Source: Macrocybe gigantea
Lineage: Eukaryota; Basidiomycota; Agaricomycetes; Agaricales; Callistosporiaceae
DNA: 64,000 nt
Reading direction: 5' to 3'
NCBI GenBank assembly: GCA_011319805.1
Contig: SJRY01000235.1
Span: 114,817 to 178,816 of the forward strand
The position numbers were made by a program, and so were the translations under genes. Below the pieces are notes generated by a model. It did no database searches and was not told where the DNA came from. It saw only the letters and a list, made by a program, of their open reading frames with translations. Shown here in pieces: positions 41,883 to 54,453 of this stretch (positions within the stretch are counted from its first letter, which is position 1; each line of letters begins with the position of its first letter).

Positions 41883-44800
41883 TTACGACCACCACCCATC
41901 TTCATCTTGAGTGGGTGCAAGCGAGACAATACTAGGTGTAGGTGATGCAAGTGAACGATAATGGTGTGGATGTCGTGCTCTAGGGGTGGCAGGTCCAAGA
42001 ACGGAGTATCGACCATTTTGAAGAGTGCTGGTGCGCTTGTCCTTGGAAGGAGCATGCATTGAATCCCGCACGGAAGGCAAGGGCGATATGGTTTGAACAC
42101 GCGTCAGCTGAGGGGTGGGTGAACGATCATAGATGGTGCTAGTGCGTGAATCGGGACGAGGCGGAGCATAGATGGTGCTGGCTCTGGGTGTTTGGTGAGG
42201 AGGAGCGATAGGAGCCGTTTTCGCCTTCGCTAATTCTATCTGCATGTGACCGCACTTTGCTTCCAAAGCGGCAATATGCTCGCGCAGTTGGTCCTGAAAG
42301 GCCGATTAGACGACAGGTGCGGCACGGCAGTGACATTTGCGTACCTTTGTCAGACGATCTTCGGCCTCACGTTCTTCAAGTTGCATTTTTAGCAGGGAGT
42401 GATCAGCCTCCAACTGCGACAAGGTCTGCTCGGCTTGGTCCAGCTTTGTTTGTGTAGCTTCGAGTTGACCTTCGTGGTCTCTTGCTCGGCGTTCCCATTC
42501 TGATGCACGTTGTTGGGCCTGTGCTAGGCTTTGACGAGCAGTTGCGGCGGCCTTTTCGCTGCTGGAGACTTTGCTTTCTTGCTCTTTGAAACGCTTCTGG
42601 AGGGCAGCGTGTTCGCCTTCCAAAACCTTGCCACGATCTCGATACCTTCGAAGCTCTTTCAACTCCTCCTTGTCGGCTTGATTGATTACGTTGGCCAAAG
42701 CATCGAGCTTCTCAGTAAGATGCTGAACGCCATCTCGTTGTATGAACAAGGTTTCATGTTGTTTCTGGAGTGTTTCGAGAGCCTGGGTAGCCACGTCTTT
42801 ATCACGAACAGCGAATGTAACCTTAAGTTCAAGTGAATCGAGCTGTGTCCGCAGTTGTCAGTCTAGAAGGATCTATCTGCTCCTAGGAAAGTCGAAACGT
42901 ACCTTGCCCTTGAGCAACGCGTTTTCCGCCATAACCTCTCGATTGGACTGATCCAGTTCATTGATACGAGTTTGCTGAGCCTGAGCAGCCACGTCAGAGG
43001 CTTGAAGCCGTGAAAGAGCCTTAGTTAAAGCTTCTTCGAGCTCCGCATTTTTGCCTTCTAGCGCAGAAATTTGTGTGTCCTTGATCGTAGCGGCGTTGTG
43101 CAACTCATCCACTTGACTCCTCAGTTTCTGCCGATCGCTCTCCGCATTAACGAGTTTCTCATTCAACACGTCTTTCTCTACGCGGACTTGACCATGCGCA
43201 GCACGCGCCTTCGTCATCTGGACTTGATACTCTCCATTGAGCTTGCGTAGTTCATCCACTTCCCGGCGCAGGGAATCCTGAGATCCAAGCCGTTCACTGT
43301 AACTCGTGATGGTCGTGAGGGCATCTGGTAACGCTTGGACTTTCTCAAAGGCGCCTTGAAGGGAACGAAGTTCTTCACTCTGAGAATCCAGTTTGGAGGA
43401 AAGGTTGTCGATACCATTTTGGACGGCAAGAACGTCAGGGTTGGGTTCGACCACCTTTGCGATCTGAGCCTCCAATCTGGCCAGAGAATCGGCTTGTGAT
43501 GAGCGCAGTCCTTCCATCTGCTCTTTGATTTCGGAGGGTAACTTTGACATAAGACTGATAGTCTGGTCCTGGCGCGATAGGATGCTGCTGTGAGACGAGA
43601 GGAGGTTTTCTTGCGAGTCCGCGATCTGCTTGACATTCTCTAAAACACCTTGGACTGGAATCAGCAGGGGTGAGACGCTTTCCACCACTTTGGTCGTCAC
43701 GTTCTCGACGTTGAGCGCTTTGTCGCGGACGGCCAGGCGTGAATCGAGTCTCTCGACAACGAGATCGGCGACTTGTTCCTTAATCTCAAATGCATCGATG
43801 GGAGCTATGGCACGTCTGATTTCGGTCGTCAGTTGGATGGTGAGGGCATCGGTGTCGAGGGCTTGCGGCTGTTTCGGCAGCAGTGGAAGGATCTTGTCGA
43901 CGATCAGACCCGCAGTCTCACGTTTATCGGAGGCAAGATCGATCAATTGCGCGATCTCAGGTTTCACAGCTTGCGTCAATTGGTTCGTCAGGAATTCATA
44001 ATTAATAGGCTCGGAGCGGAGGGACGTAAGGACGGGATTCAGACCCGTGACAATTTTATCAACGATCGCATCTCGTTCACGAGCGGGAGCGGTCCTGGTG
44101 ATCGTTTCCTGTCGGGCCGAGAATTCGGATAGGGCCTCCACAATTGCATTGATGGTCTTGTCGCTCACCCGTTCAATCACAGGTGCCAGGCTAGGTACAT
44201 TGTCCACATTGTGTGATACTCGTTGAAGATCCCTAAAGCTTCGCCTGACCTGCTCCAGCAAGGCATTATTGCCTTCCTGAACGATGTCTCTGAACAGTTC
44301 GAAGTCCATTTCTCCACGAGCATCCATCTGGCTGTCGTCGAGACTTCTGGCCGCATATGTCTGCAACTGTGTTCGGAACATCGACTGAATGTCCGCAATC
44401 ATCGCCTGCGTAGTTGAGTGCTGTTTCAATGCCTCCTCTGAGAGGTCGCGACTCAATGCAGAGAGAGCGTGATCAATGGTGCTTGTCACTTTGCTGTCGT
44501 ATTTCTGGGTCTCTAAGCGGCTTGTAAGGTCTAAGGCGGGATTGGAGGTGACATCGGAAGCCGCATTGGCATCAGCGTCATCATCGTGGAGTGCATCAGG
44601 AAGGGAAGATCGGCGTCTTGAGTGGATCGGACCGAAGGGATCTCCAGGGGAACCTGGACCAGGGTCGGTCACTAATCTTGAGCGGGAAAGCTGGCGGGAA
44701 ATGGTGGGAACATCCGTGTCGTCCATAGAAGGCCTATGAAGGTGTTCGAATATTTCCCTCGAACTCAATCTCGAACGGACAGTTCTGCGTGTACGTTCGT

Positions 44801-47719
44801 CCCCACCGTTGACCAAAGCCTTGAAAAGCCCAGCAGGCATGGTGTTCTTAGACACAGGATGCTTGAAATCCAAGGGAATAGGGGCACGTTTCGGTTTCGA
44901 GGTTGATGGCAGGTGAATATCATCCAATCGAGCATCACCATTGTCTGCCTTGGCCGTGCTATCGTCATTAAGAGTTTCCTCCAAGCTCTCACCAATTTGG
45001 ACGGGCCGAGGAGACTCAGATAATATAGGTGCGGGTATGCCGTCATCGGCGGCGTCCGCAACGACGGGAGCGGAGCGACGCATGCTCGGAGGCGAGGTGA
45101 GATTTTTAGGGAAGCGGAAAGAGGCCATGCTGTTACCCTCTTCGATGGACGAGGTGGAACCACGTCGCTGCCGCTTCTCGCGACCTTGAACACGTAACGG
45201 CGAAGATTCGGAAGTTGGTATCTGTGGCAGCGGGCGAGATGTCTCGAAGTCGATAAGAGGCTGTGGCATTTGAGGAACACCAGGCGGCGGCCTGAAGGTG
45301 AAACCGGAAGGTTTGAACTCGGGAGCGGCGACGTTCAAAGGCTTTCCAACAGATGGAAGCCGTACATGACTCATCAAAGGCGCCGTTGGAGGTGTTTGAG
45401 CATCATTTGCAGACCTTTGATCCCAAGAACCAGATAGGCGCTGGGCACCGAACACGAACGGTTTGGCGAAAGGATTGAGCGAGGGTTGCGCTTGAGGCTC
45501 CGATTGAAACGGGTAGACGAACTGGTCAGACGGTGACCGGGAATGCGCATGGGCCGGATCATGAGCGGTGTGTTGACCAGATGTGTTGCGAGAATGAGGT
45601 ATCGGAGGAAGTGGCCTCGACGTGCTTAGATTTGATGGTGGTCTTGAATAGTATTCAACACCGAGGAAATCCCCATGGCTCTGAATGTGTATATTGCCTT
45701 CCTCGCTAGGATTAGATATCATATCTTCTTCGTCCCCCCTGAATGGCACGGCGATGTCATTCTCTGGAGGCCGAGGGAAGTCCGGCAGGCGCCTGGGCCG
45801 GTCAAGTTGACGCACAGCGCGACGGCGATTTCTACGCTCGAGACGTTCTTGCCGCGCGCGTTCCTCATCAGATGGATTGGACCATTCGCCTATGCTCTGA
45901 ATGGGGGAAAATTCCATTGGCTGATATTTCGCGGCTGGGTGAAAAAAATGCTTACCTCTCCCCCCTCAGAGGACTCTTCGCCCATGTAGACATCCTCCGA
46001 ACCCGTCCATTCACCGATTGCATCCTCTTCCATGTCGGCTACATGACTGTTGAGTACTGGTTCTTCGGTTGCGGTGGAGATGATCCTCTCCTCTTCAAGT
46101 TCGTCCTCGTCTTCCAGATTATTCGCGGATTGCACGGAAAGTGCGGCCGATAACTTGGAAATATGGCGCGAATGAATTCGGCTCTGAGCGGCAGTGGAGG
46201 GTGCACCATGGGACAGTGAACCTTCTATATGTTCGCCCTCGCTATCCAGTTCCATATCTTGAGTAACGTCCGTCTCATTCGGGGGCTCCTCGTTCACAAC
46301 CAGCTCATCAGCTTGAGCATCTTCTTCCTCTGCCTCTTCTGGTATATCTAAACCGAAACCGCGAACAAAATCAGGTCGACTATTGGGTCGAGAAGACATT
46401 GCCGGTGGGTTCAATAACGGGGCCTCGGGAGTGGCTATCAGACCCTCGGGTTCCGGGCCGCTGTATTGAGCAAAAGCGTTCGAAGACGTATTAGCCAGCG
46501 ACATGGTGTGTCCATGACTGTTTGCGAGGGAAAAGCCGTGGCTCAACGAAGGGCGAGGGGAAGGAGTCAGAGAAGCTGCGACGGCATTTGAGGCAGCCGC
46601 CTCTTGAGACTGCTGCAATTTGTTGAGTTTGAACAACAATAATTGAGGATCGGCTGGCGAAGAAATCTAAACAAAGAAATCCTCAGCGATCAAAGAGACA
46701 AAACAAAAGATGACTCAATCGTACGGAGGCCGCTCGAGCGTGAGGAGCAAATATATGGGGTGCATTACTACCAGAACCTGGTTCAACACCCAACTTCTCC
46801 AGTTTTTCCTCGATGATCCGTTGCTTCATCAAATCCCAATTGTCCTGGGGAGAATAGAAAATGACTAGTCAGAGACGAGCTACATAATGTTGTTCGATGG
46901 AGAAGCACGGACCCTCCCAGGCAAAAACACATCGAGAGTGCTGGGTATATGATGCCTGAAAATATCCGGGGGATATTGCTCGATAGAGCTCGCCTTCACG
47001 GGTAACACTTCGACATCCTCGAACATGAAGTCATCCGTTACAATGCGAGCCCATGGCGGGCGAGTCGGGGACTGGTCATCTTCTCCGGGTACAGTTTCTT
47101 TCGGAATATTGACGTTGACTTTCTTCAACTTTATTGCCAACGCGGGACCAACGACATTTGAAGGAATAAGAGGGCTGAGCTTGCGGGCAGGCCCACCCAA
47201 GACAGCTTTGGGAGGTCCGCCAATGCTGAGCTGTCTTCGATTCCTGGGATGCTGATGCACTTGACCCGGTATGCCCATCATAGACGGGCGAGGAAAGTGG
47301 CCACCGACAGGCGTGATTGGAAAAGGGCCTGGCGGGTGAATGCCCGCGGCAGCTAGATGAGCAACGCTCGCATGGTTTTGATGGTGAATGGGGCGACTCG
47401 GCGCTGGCGGAAGTTGCGGATTGAAGAAAGACTGTTGCATCGGTGTTTGAAGAGAGCCATGGCCAGGAAATGGGGGGTGAAAAGTCTGCTGAATAGAGGT
47501 CGGAAGAGCAGGAGAGAAGAGGGTCTGACCCGACGAGTACGCCAGGGAGATAGGTTGCTGTATGGACAGCGGAGGGTTGACGGTGAGGCGTGGAAGAGAG
47601 TCCCTGGGTCGCGCCATGGAGCCTGGGACGGGCAAAGGTGCTGCCTTTGGAATGAAGGTATTGGAGGAGGAGGTATGGCAAGGTCCAAACTGCTCACGTG
47701 CACTCTTTGTTCTTGCCAT
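41883..47719 (-). CDS. Large coiled-coil protein with Pro-rich N-terminus, function unknown
   Basis: The start is taken at 47717-47719 (MARTKSAREQFG). The first 250 residues are rich in Pro, His and Gln. A conserved-looking short block follows (IKLKKVNVNIPKETVPG near 47110, then PPWARIVTDDFMFEDVEVLP). Exons at 46640-45960 and 45917-42873 encode a Ser/Pro-rich acidic region and about 550 residues of predicted coiled coil with strong heptad character (for example VRSLQGAFEKVQ-like and ALEGKNAELEEALTKALSRL). A further coiled-coil exon (42794-42345) precedes a Ser/Thr/Pro/Arg-rich tail with DSRTSTIYD repeats ending ..APTQDEDGWWS. Total length is about 1,800 residues. I do not recognise the family. 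A cytoskeletal, polarity or nuclear-periphery scaffold would fit the shape, but that is only inference. Confidence 0.8.
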
Positions 47720-47780
47720 CGTCGTCCAGCAGTTCAACACACTTGACACTCAACATTGTTGGCCCAACCTGGACTCGACC
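47720..47780. promoter_or_regulatory. 61-bp divergent promoter, coiled-coil gene and Dot1
   Basis: Only 61 bases lie between the proposed start codons of two long divergent genes. Transcription of each must begin inside or very near the other gene, unless one true start is further downstream. Confidence 0.5.
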
Positions 47781-49945
47781 ATGCTCTCCTCCCCTACTCC
47801 TCGACCTTCCTCCTCAGACCTTAGCTTCTTCTCCACCTCAAAGTCCTCAAACCCCATCCTCACCTCTAATTCAGTCGTCGTCACGACGCGTATTACCCGT
47901 CGACCCGTCTCGTCTATCTCACAACGCGTGTCCGCCAATTCATCACGCCCTTCCCAACATCCTGCCGAGCCCATTCAGCACTCGTCCCCGCTATCCACGC
48001 CTCCAAGCGCGAAAAAGCGTAAACCTGTGGATCCGGACAGCTCTGCAGCCGTTCCACGCGCAGTGAAAAGGTTGCGTGCTTCCGCAGCCTCATCTCAGAA
48101 GACCAAGAGGCGCGCCACCGCGTCGTCGTCCAAATCTGGCTCCCGTAGCTCAAGTCGTCAAAACACCGTCCCATCCTCTCCTGAACCCATCTATCGTAGC
48201 AGCCGCTCTCGTTCTACCTCTTTGTTTCCTGCATTAGACGAGGAAATCCCTGTACGTCGGCGTTCATGGCACACCGACCAAGGCGGCGAACCGGGGCCAT
48301 CTCACTTGAGCTCCGAAATGGTGGTCAAACGACTCATGAAGACCTACAAGGCTTGTGAGTTTTTCTCCATCTTCTCGCTTGCCTTTAACTAATTTTTCGT
48401 GCCGTGCAGATTTTAAGAATCCCAACGATCCCGATGACACCAGCTTTGAGCCCAGTCCTACGCATTATCCTATCGCTGAACTCGAATACCCAAATAGCGG
48501 AGCTGTCGAAAGGTGGGCGCATTGATTCTCACGAAGGAACGACCTCTTGATCTTTTCTACTGCCAGGTTCATTCTCCTTGCTCCGAAGGATAAAGACCAC
48601 TATAGTCCTATAATGGACCTTGAGAAATCACTGTACACGATAATCGAATGTAAGGAGAATGGTCGTCCTCATTCATTGCACGGGCTCAACATCTACCAGA
48701 TTATCTTACCCCTCAACAACAAGCACTATTCGGCACGATACCCAGCGAAAGCTTGTGTGAGGCGATTTCCCCTCCGCCTTCACCCTCACCTTCTCCGCCC
48801 CATTCCAACTCGTCGCTATCCAGTTCCACATCTTCTCTTACCTCGCTTTCCTGCTCTTCGAGTCTGTCGTCACTCACTTCATTTTCCTCTTCAACCTCGG
48901 AGGTTTCACCTCCACCACCCTTACCCCTTCTGCGTGCTGTCCAGCGCGCCATCCACCGACAAGATGGCCCTTTGTTTCTGCGTGCAATGTCGTCTATCAA
49001 TTCATTGCTGCGGAAGCTGAAATATCCACCTATGCCTCAGGACCTGTTTTCTCAGTCTTCGGTCAACCCGTTGAAGCAAGTCGTACATTCTTGGCGGGAA
49101 ACAGGTATGCCGAAGAAAGTGCTCATGCGTCTTATCGAAGAGAATTACCAGCGAAGCGTCGGGCCCAACGTCCAGTCCCTAAGACAGTATGAAGCATTCT
49201 CGAGCACCGTGTATGGCGAGTTGATGCCGTCGTTGGTATACGAAATGATCCAAATCACAAGATTAAACGAAGATTCTCTCTTTCTGGATCTCGGAAGTGG
49301 AGTAGGCAATGTCGTAGTTCAGGCGAGCTTGCAAACTGGGTGCAGGAGCTATGGCATCGAACTCATGCCCGGGCCCGCGAAAGTGGCGCGGCAGATGGTG
49401 GATCACCTTGAGGTCCGCTGCAGGATGTGGGGAGTGAAGATGGGCGTGGTAGAACTCGAGGAAGGGAATATGTTAACCAGCAAAAGAGTGGACGAGTTGA
49501 TGCCAAAGGCGGACGTTGTGCTTGTGGACAACAAGGTCTTTGAAGAAAGTTGTGAGTGTTCCGTCTCCCTTGTTGGTTGGTCTGTCAAAATTGACCATTT
49601 TTAAACCTAGTGAACGAGGCTTTGAGGCCAAAATTCTTAGATCTGAAGGAGGGTGCTATCGTCGTTTCTCTGAAGCCCTTCGTATCTTCCTTGAACGCAC
49701 GCGTTACGGAACGAAATGTATGAGAATTTACTTTTCTTTACGGCTATTGTAATGACTGCGACCAGGTGGATGACATTAGTGCTATTTTCGACGTGACGGA
49801 GCGCCCTTATCACTCCGGCAGCGTCTCGTGGGGCAACAATGGTGGGATGTACTATCTACACCGCGTAGACCGGGAAGGCTACGCCACAATTCGTCAACGG
49901 TTTGAAAGTTCACGGCTCAACAGGAGCACAAGGACGCGAAGATGA
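47781..49945 (+). CDS. DOT1: Dot1-type histone H3 Lys79 methyltransferase
   Basis: Dot1 methylates Lys79 on the face of nucleosomal histone H3 and is not a SET enzyme. The start at 47781 opens a long Ser/Thr/Lys/Arg-rich N-terminus (PSAKKRKPVDPDSS, SQKTKRRATASSSKSGSR), which may bind the nucleosome or DNA. The catalytic part starts near 48990: VHSWRETGMPKKVLMRLIEE, FSSTVYGELMPSLVYEMI, then the S-adenosylmethionine site FLDLGSGVGNVVVQASLQTG, YGIELMPGPAKVA, and VDNKVFEES (Dot1-type motif), across an intron to LNEALRPKFLDLKEGAIVVS, LKPFVSS and RPYHSGSVSWGNNGG. The stop TGA is at 49943-49945. Gene complete; several short introns. Confidence 0.93.
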
Positions 49946-50651
49946 CATCGAACTTGGCAGCCCTTTTCGGACATGTCACTCGCCCTTGCCTTATCCGTAC
50001 TCACGTTTCCTACTGGCAGAAACCCTAACTTATCAGGACGATCACTACTTCATATCACTTTTCGTCATGTGTCTGTATATACGCTGTCACTGTATTTCAC
50101 TCGCTATGTGGCAGATTTAACTGCCATTGTGATGTACCCATGTCATCCAGCTCTCGAATTGGAAAACCGAAGTTTGACCGAATACATACTCCGTCAAGGC
50201 TCCATATGTCAGTCGCCCATAGCGAGGTCAATTTCCCCGCAATCCGATATGGTTGAACATGAGTTTCTCCGCATTCGCTACAGGTTACAGGAAAACTGTC
50301 TGTTCGATCATGCTGCTGCTTCTGCCGCAGCTCAATCTGGTGCTGAGATACCCACAGACTGTCATTTAAGGTGCAACATTGCGTCCGAGCTTGGTTATGC
50401 TTTGGGTGTCTGCCAGCGCATAATGCTACCTGTGGCTGTTAAAGTGAATCTTTCATCGGGCTTCCAGCGGTGCGCCGACGGATGTAAGGATAAAGGCCTG
50501 TTTAATGGCAGAGTACAATTGCTCACCATGTGATTGGCTCGGAACAAAGTGGTCACGATCCGAAATCACGCGACCAGCTCGTCTAGGCCCCTCAGCCAAC
50601 TTGTTGCTCTCCATCCCGCCTACCTCCGACCGTAAGACCTCCAAATCTACC
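49946..50651 (+). other. SDHB upstream region with one unsupported ORF
   Basis: The region holds the Dot1 3' flank and the SdhB promoter. A frame with ATG at 49973 runs 186 codons to 50533. It has no recognised domain and overlaps where a 3' UTR should lie, so I do not call it a gene. Confidence 0.35.
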
Positions 50652-51679
50652 ATGCAATCCCTCGCGGCCCGCCGCTCGACGCTGCGCGCGTTCTCCAGCG
50701 TCCGCATGCTATCCACCACTGCCCGTCTGGCCCAGGCGGAGCCCACGACCAAGCCCGTGTTGCTCAAGGAATTCAAGATCTACCGCTGGAACCCCGACGA
50801 GCCGTCTAAGAAGCCCCACCTACAATCATACACTATTGACCTGAATCAAACGGGTCCCATGATTCTGGACGCCCTCATCAAGATCAAGAACGAAATGGAC
50901 CCCAGCTTGACCTTCCGCAGATCCTGTCGCGAGGGCATTTGTGGTTCCTGCGCCATGAACATCAATGGACAAAACACATTGGCATGCTTGTGCAGAATTG
51001 ATAGGAGCCCCAGTTCTGACACCAAAATCTATCCCTTGCCACATAGTGCGTCCTACTCCACTCTCATTGTTAGCGGCCGCTGACTAGTCTGTCAACGCCC
51101 AGTGTACATTGTCAAGGACCTTGTACCGGATTTGACTCACTTCTACAAGCAGTACAAATCAATCCAACCGTATCTCCAGAACGACAACCTGCCTGAAAAA
51201 GGTTCGTTCTTCACTTTAGCAGGAATCGTGCGGTGATAAACACCTTTCAATAGAATTCATTCAATCCCAGGAAGATCGCAAGAAGCTCGATGGCCTATAC
51301 GAGTGCATTCTTTGTGCCTGCTGCTCGACTTCTTGCCCCTCGTATTGGTGGAACCAGGACGAATACCTCGGTCCGGCAACGCTCATGCAAGCATACAGGT
51401 GGATTGCCGACTCCAGGGTAAATCATTCTCGTCATTTATTACCTTGTTGTGCCATTATGAATTGCTGTCTAGGATGCCTATACCGCCCAACGCAAGGAGA
51501 AACTGCAAAATGAGATGAGTCTCTACCGATGCCACACCATCTTCAACTGTAGGGCGTGTCCGTGCTCAATAAATAGACTTGATGTTAACGCTGTCATCGT
51601 AGGCTCTCGCACCTGTCCAAAGGGGCTTAACCCCGCACAGGCCATTGCAAAGATCAAGCTTGCACTCGCCACCGACTGA
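50652..51679 (+). CDS. SDHB: Succinate dehydrogenase iron-sulfur subunit
   Basis: SdhB is the electron-transfer subunit of mitochondrial complex II. The N-terminus [19 protein letters not shown] is a mitochondrial presequence. The 2Fe-2S ligands are in [18 protein letters not shown]. The 4Fe-4S and 3Fe-4S ligands are in [17 protein letters not shown] and [18 protein letters not shown]. The His of RCHTI lies next to the quinone site; changes there give resistance to SDHI fungicides in other fungi, and it is the wild-type His here. Introns of about 50-60 bases occur near 51045-51102, 51201-51253, 51418-51472 and 51550-51602. The stop TGA is at 51677-51679. Length, about 275 residues, is normal. 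Confidence 0.96.
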
Positions 51680-52003
51680 GTCATGGCCAAGTGAGTTGTT
51701 CAACTCGACGATGCGGACTCACGATCGAAAGGAAAGACATAGCTATTGAGAAAGAGGGGAGCGCAGACTGTCTACCTTAGTCCACATTGCCAGACCCTAC
51801 TGTAGGCCTAATTCTTCGCTATGACAGAATTTTTTTTCTTCACATTGAACCTCCACCTGATTGCTGGGTCATGAACTCGTACATCGGCAATCGTTTGTTC
51901 AACTGCATAAATTCCCTCGGCCAAGCCACATGGAGAGGATTGCCACGATTTGCTGAGGATATACTACGAACATCGATAATTCACTTCGGAACTACGACCT
52001 GAA
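51680..52003. other. Convergent 3' intergenic region, no gene seen
   Basis: This gap holds the 3' flanks of SdhB and mL38. No frame in it resembles a known family. Confidence 0.4.
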
Positions 52004-53761
52004 TTAGATATAGCGTTTGATTTTTTTGACTTCCACATAACGATCCGCTTTTGGCGGCCTGCCGTATCTCGGTTCCTCCTCCTCTGCGAAAGGGAAAGAA
52101 GGGATCAGCCTCCAAGGCAACATTACGAGATCGTGATCCATGGCGTATGCGCGAATCGCGGAATAGGATCGGAAGACAAGTGGTATTAGAACTCACTCAA
52201 AATTTCAGCATATATTCTGGAAACGTCTTCACTCCACAGTTCCCTCCACATGTGGACTCCTCCGTCCTTGGACCCATCTAAACCCCACCGTCGTGCAAAC
52301 TCTCGGACATTGAACTGACGCCGCTCAGCGTCCGTGATGGACGGAATATCGAGGAATTCAGAGGTCGGGACACCAGGTTTTGCACGAGCCTCGGTGTTAC
52401 GCGAGTACGGTACATTTGCCAGAGGTGGTTGTGGCAGCAAAAGGAGCACGTATCGATGATAGGGTGTGCCTTGCTGGGGATGTGGCGGAATGTAGCGCGT
52501 GTGCGAGTTCAGGTCCGTAATGCGAGACTGATGGGTAGCAGACAAAGGCACATTAGGTCTAAGGTGAAGTAAAGTCAGTGTCCAAAACCATGCAAAAAAA
52601 AAAAGGACATCAATAGGGGAATTCGGGAGAGAAGGAATGCATACTTTAGCCAGTGAAGGAAGGTGTCATATGACTGTGACGCTTGGTTCGGAACATCTGT
52701 CGTTCAGGAAGGCTTAATGAGACTCTTAGCTAGCGACTGTGACAGGAAACACTGACCAGGGTCGACTAGAAGCATTGTGTAGAGCCTCGTATCAGTATGG
52801 AAGACATTAGCGTAAAGTTTCGGGGGTTCGATGGTCTGTATGGCCAGATTTAGGCGTAAACATGGCGCTGAAAGAATGTCACCGAAGACTGACTTGTTCA
52901 GGCAGCAAAAATTTTCCCGGTTCCACGATGGCTTGTACTTTGCCAGTCTTTCTCATCATCTCCCGGGTGGTCTTGGTGGAAATATGGAGATCGATGGACG
53001 GACGGAGGTGCGGCAATACATCCGGGACAACGTGCATCTGGTGTACGCGTTCCATCTGTAGGTGAAACTTAGCACAACTGGTTGGAAAGGAAAGGAGACT
53101 CCCAATGTACCAGAAGGTCGAGGTCGCCGTCCTTTCTCCATTTCTGCTCCATCAAATGCCGGTGGACGGGTTTATTCATGTCCACTGCCAAAGAACATTA
53201 CGAGTGTGCAGAGTCTATGAGTACATGACGCGTACCCATCGCGTTTGAAACGGCCCATCTGACCTCAGGAAGGTTGGTCTGGCTCTGCACTTCGAGAATG
53301 TGCAGCTTGTCCCGCATTTTCTCCAATTCCGCGTCCAGACTCGCAGCTTGCTGAGGTTCGCCGAGTTCTGAAATTTTTTTCTCTTGTTCCTCGACGCGGA
53401 GTCGCAGCGCCTTGGCCTCATCGGTCAACCTTGCGCTGTCGGAGCAAATGAGCTTGAGAGCAAGGTCATACGCCGGCAGGACGCCTTCGGCGAGAGGACG
53501 GTTCCATGTACGAGGATTTGCATTCGATATAGGCGCGCGACGGGTCACCAAGGGCCGACGAATTCTTCTGCCATGAGTGGAGCTGTCGTCGGATGGTGTG
53601 GCATCCTCAGCAGCCGGTGCAGGCTTGTTTTCACTCAGGCTTGCTGATGGAGGGATTTCCGTCGGAGCAGAAGCGATAGAGGTGTGTGCGGTAGCATAAC
53701 CACGCTTGAGCACGACGGAAGCAGGGGAGCGGGCAAGTGGAAGCCTGCACAGATGGTGCAT
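52004..53761 (-). CDS. Mitochondrial large-ribosomal-subunit protein mL38 (MRPL35 family)
   Basis: mL38 is a PEBP-fold protein of the mitochondrial large ribosomal subunit (yeast Mrpl35). The start is at 53759-53761; MHHLCRLPLARSPASVVLKR is a likely presequence. A Ser/Pro-rich linker is followed by NPRTWNRPLAEGVLPAYDLA, a coiled-coil stretch (LRVEEQEKKISELGEPQQ), then PVHRHLMEQKWRKDGDLDLL across an intron. The PEBP-like domain follows: DTRLYTMLLVDPDVPN, YDTFLHWLKPNVPLS, YIPPHPQQGTPYHRYVLLLL, and FNVREFARRWGLDGSKDGGV. The last exon encodes EEEEPRYGRPPKADRYVEVK, a basic tail, and stops at 52004-52006. The gene is complete. Confidence 0.9.
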
Positions 53762-54453
53762 GCCAAATGTTTCCCAAAAAGCGGAACTTGGGATTCGGCG
53801 AAATTTTGGCTGTTTGACTATGTTTGACTAAGTGGGACCGCATTTTGTGCAATAACAGAGCCTGAATTCTAAGCGACACACACACTAAATACACCAAGTG
53901 TTGTACCACACCATATCAAGAGACGTCTATGGAATGTCCTGCTGTACATAAAAAGTTCCAGTAAAGTTGTCAAACCAAAAATTAACATATGAAACGAGGG
54001 AAAGCCAAGATGAGTAAAGTGTGTAAAAGCACAACAGAGAGCCAAGAATGAGCATATAAGCAAGGTATGATGCAGAGTATATGATACGTGGAGATAAGGA
54101 TATATGCCAATAAGTTGGTCGAGAGACGACCGATGATTGACTGGGTAGCGCAGGAGGACCGGGGTGGTGAGGCGGACGGGTAATACTTGAAGGTCAGATG
54201 CTCTGTGCTCGTCCTGGGGGTGAACAGGATTGTACTGTACAGCATGTACAAGTCGGATCAAGAGAATCGGGCCAATGTGATATGCGAGCTGCGGACTCGA
54301 CACATCTACAGGGGTTGCGTTGCCAAAGTCGAGAAATGAGTTGCGGATCGCGTGGCAATATGTTATAGGACGCAATATACAAAAATAAGGATAGTGGCCG
54401 AATGCAGGAGCTTATAAGCTCGTTGGAGCACCAGATTCACGTTGAAAAATGTT
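53762..54453. other. Intergenic region between the FYVE gene and mL38, no gene seen
   Basis: It holds the mL38 promoter and the FYVE 3' flank. A minus-strand frame of 168 codons (53869-54375) begins without an ATG and shows no family; I treat it as chance. Confidence 0.4.

Noticed and set aside
49973..50533. 186-codon plus-strand ORF with an ATG
   Set aside because: No domain, mixed composition, and it sits where the Dot1 3' UTR and SdhB promoter should be.
53869..54375. 168-codon minus-strand frame rich in Leu and His
   Set aside because: It opens without an ATG and resembles chance translation of intergenic DNA.
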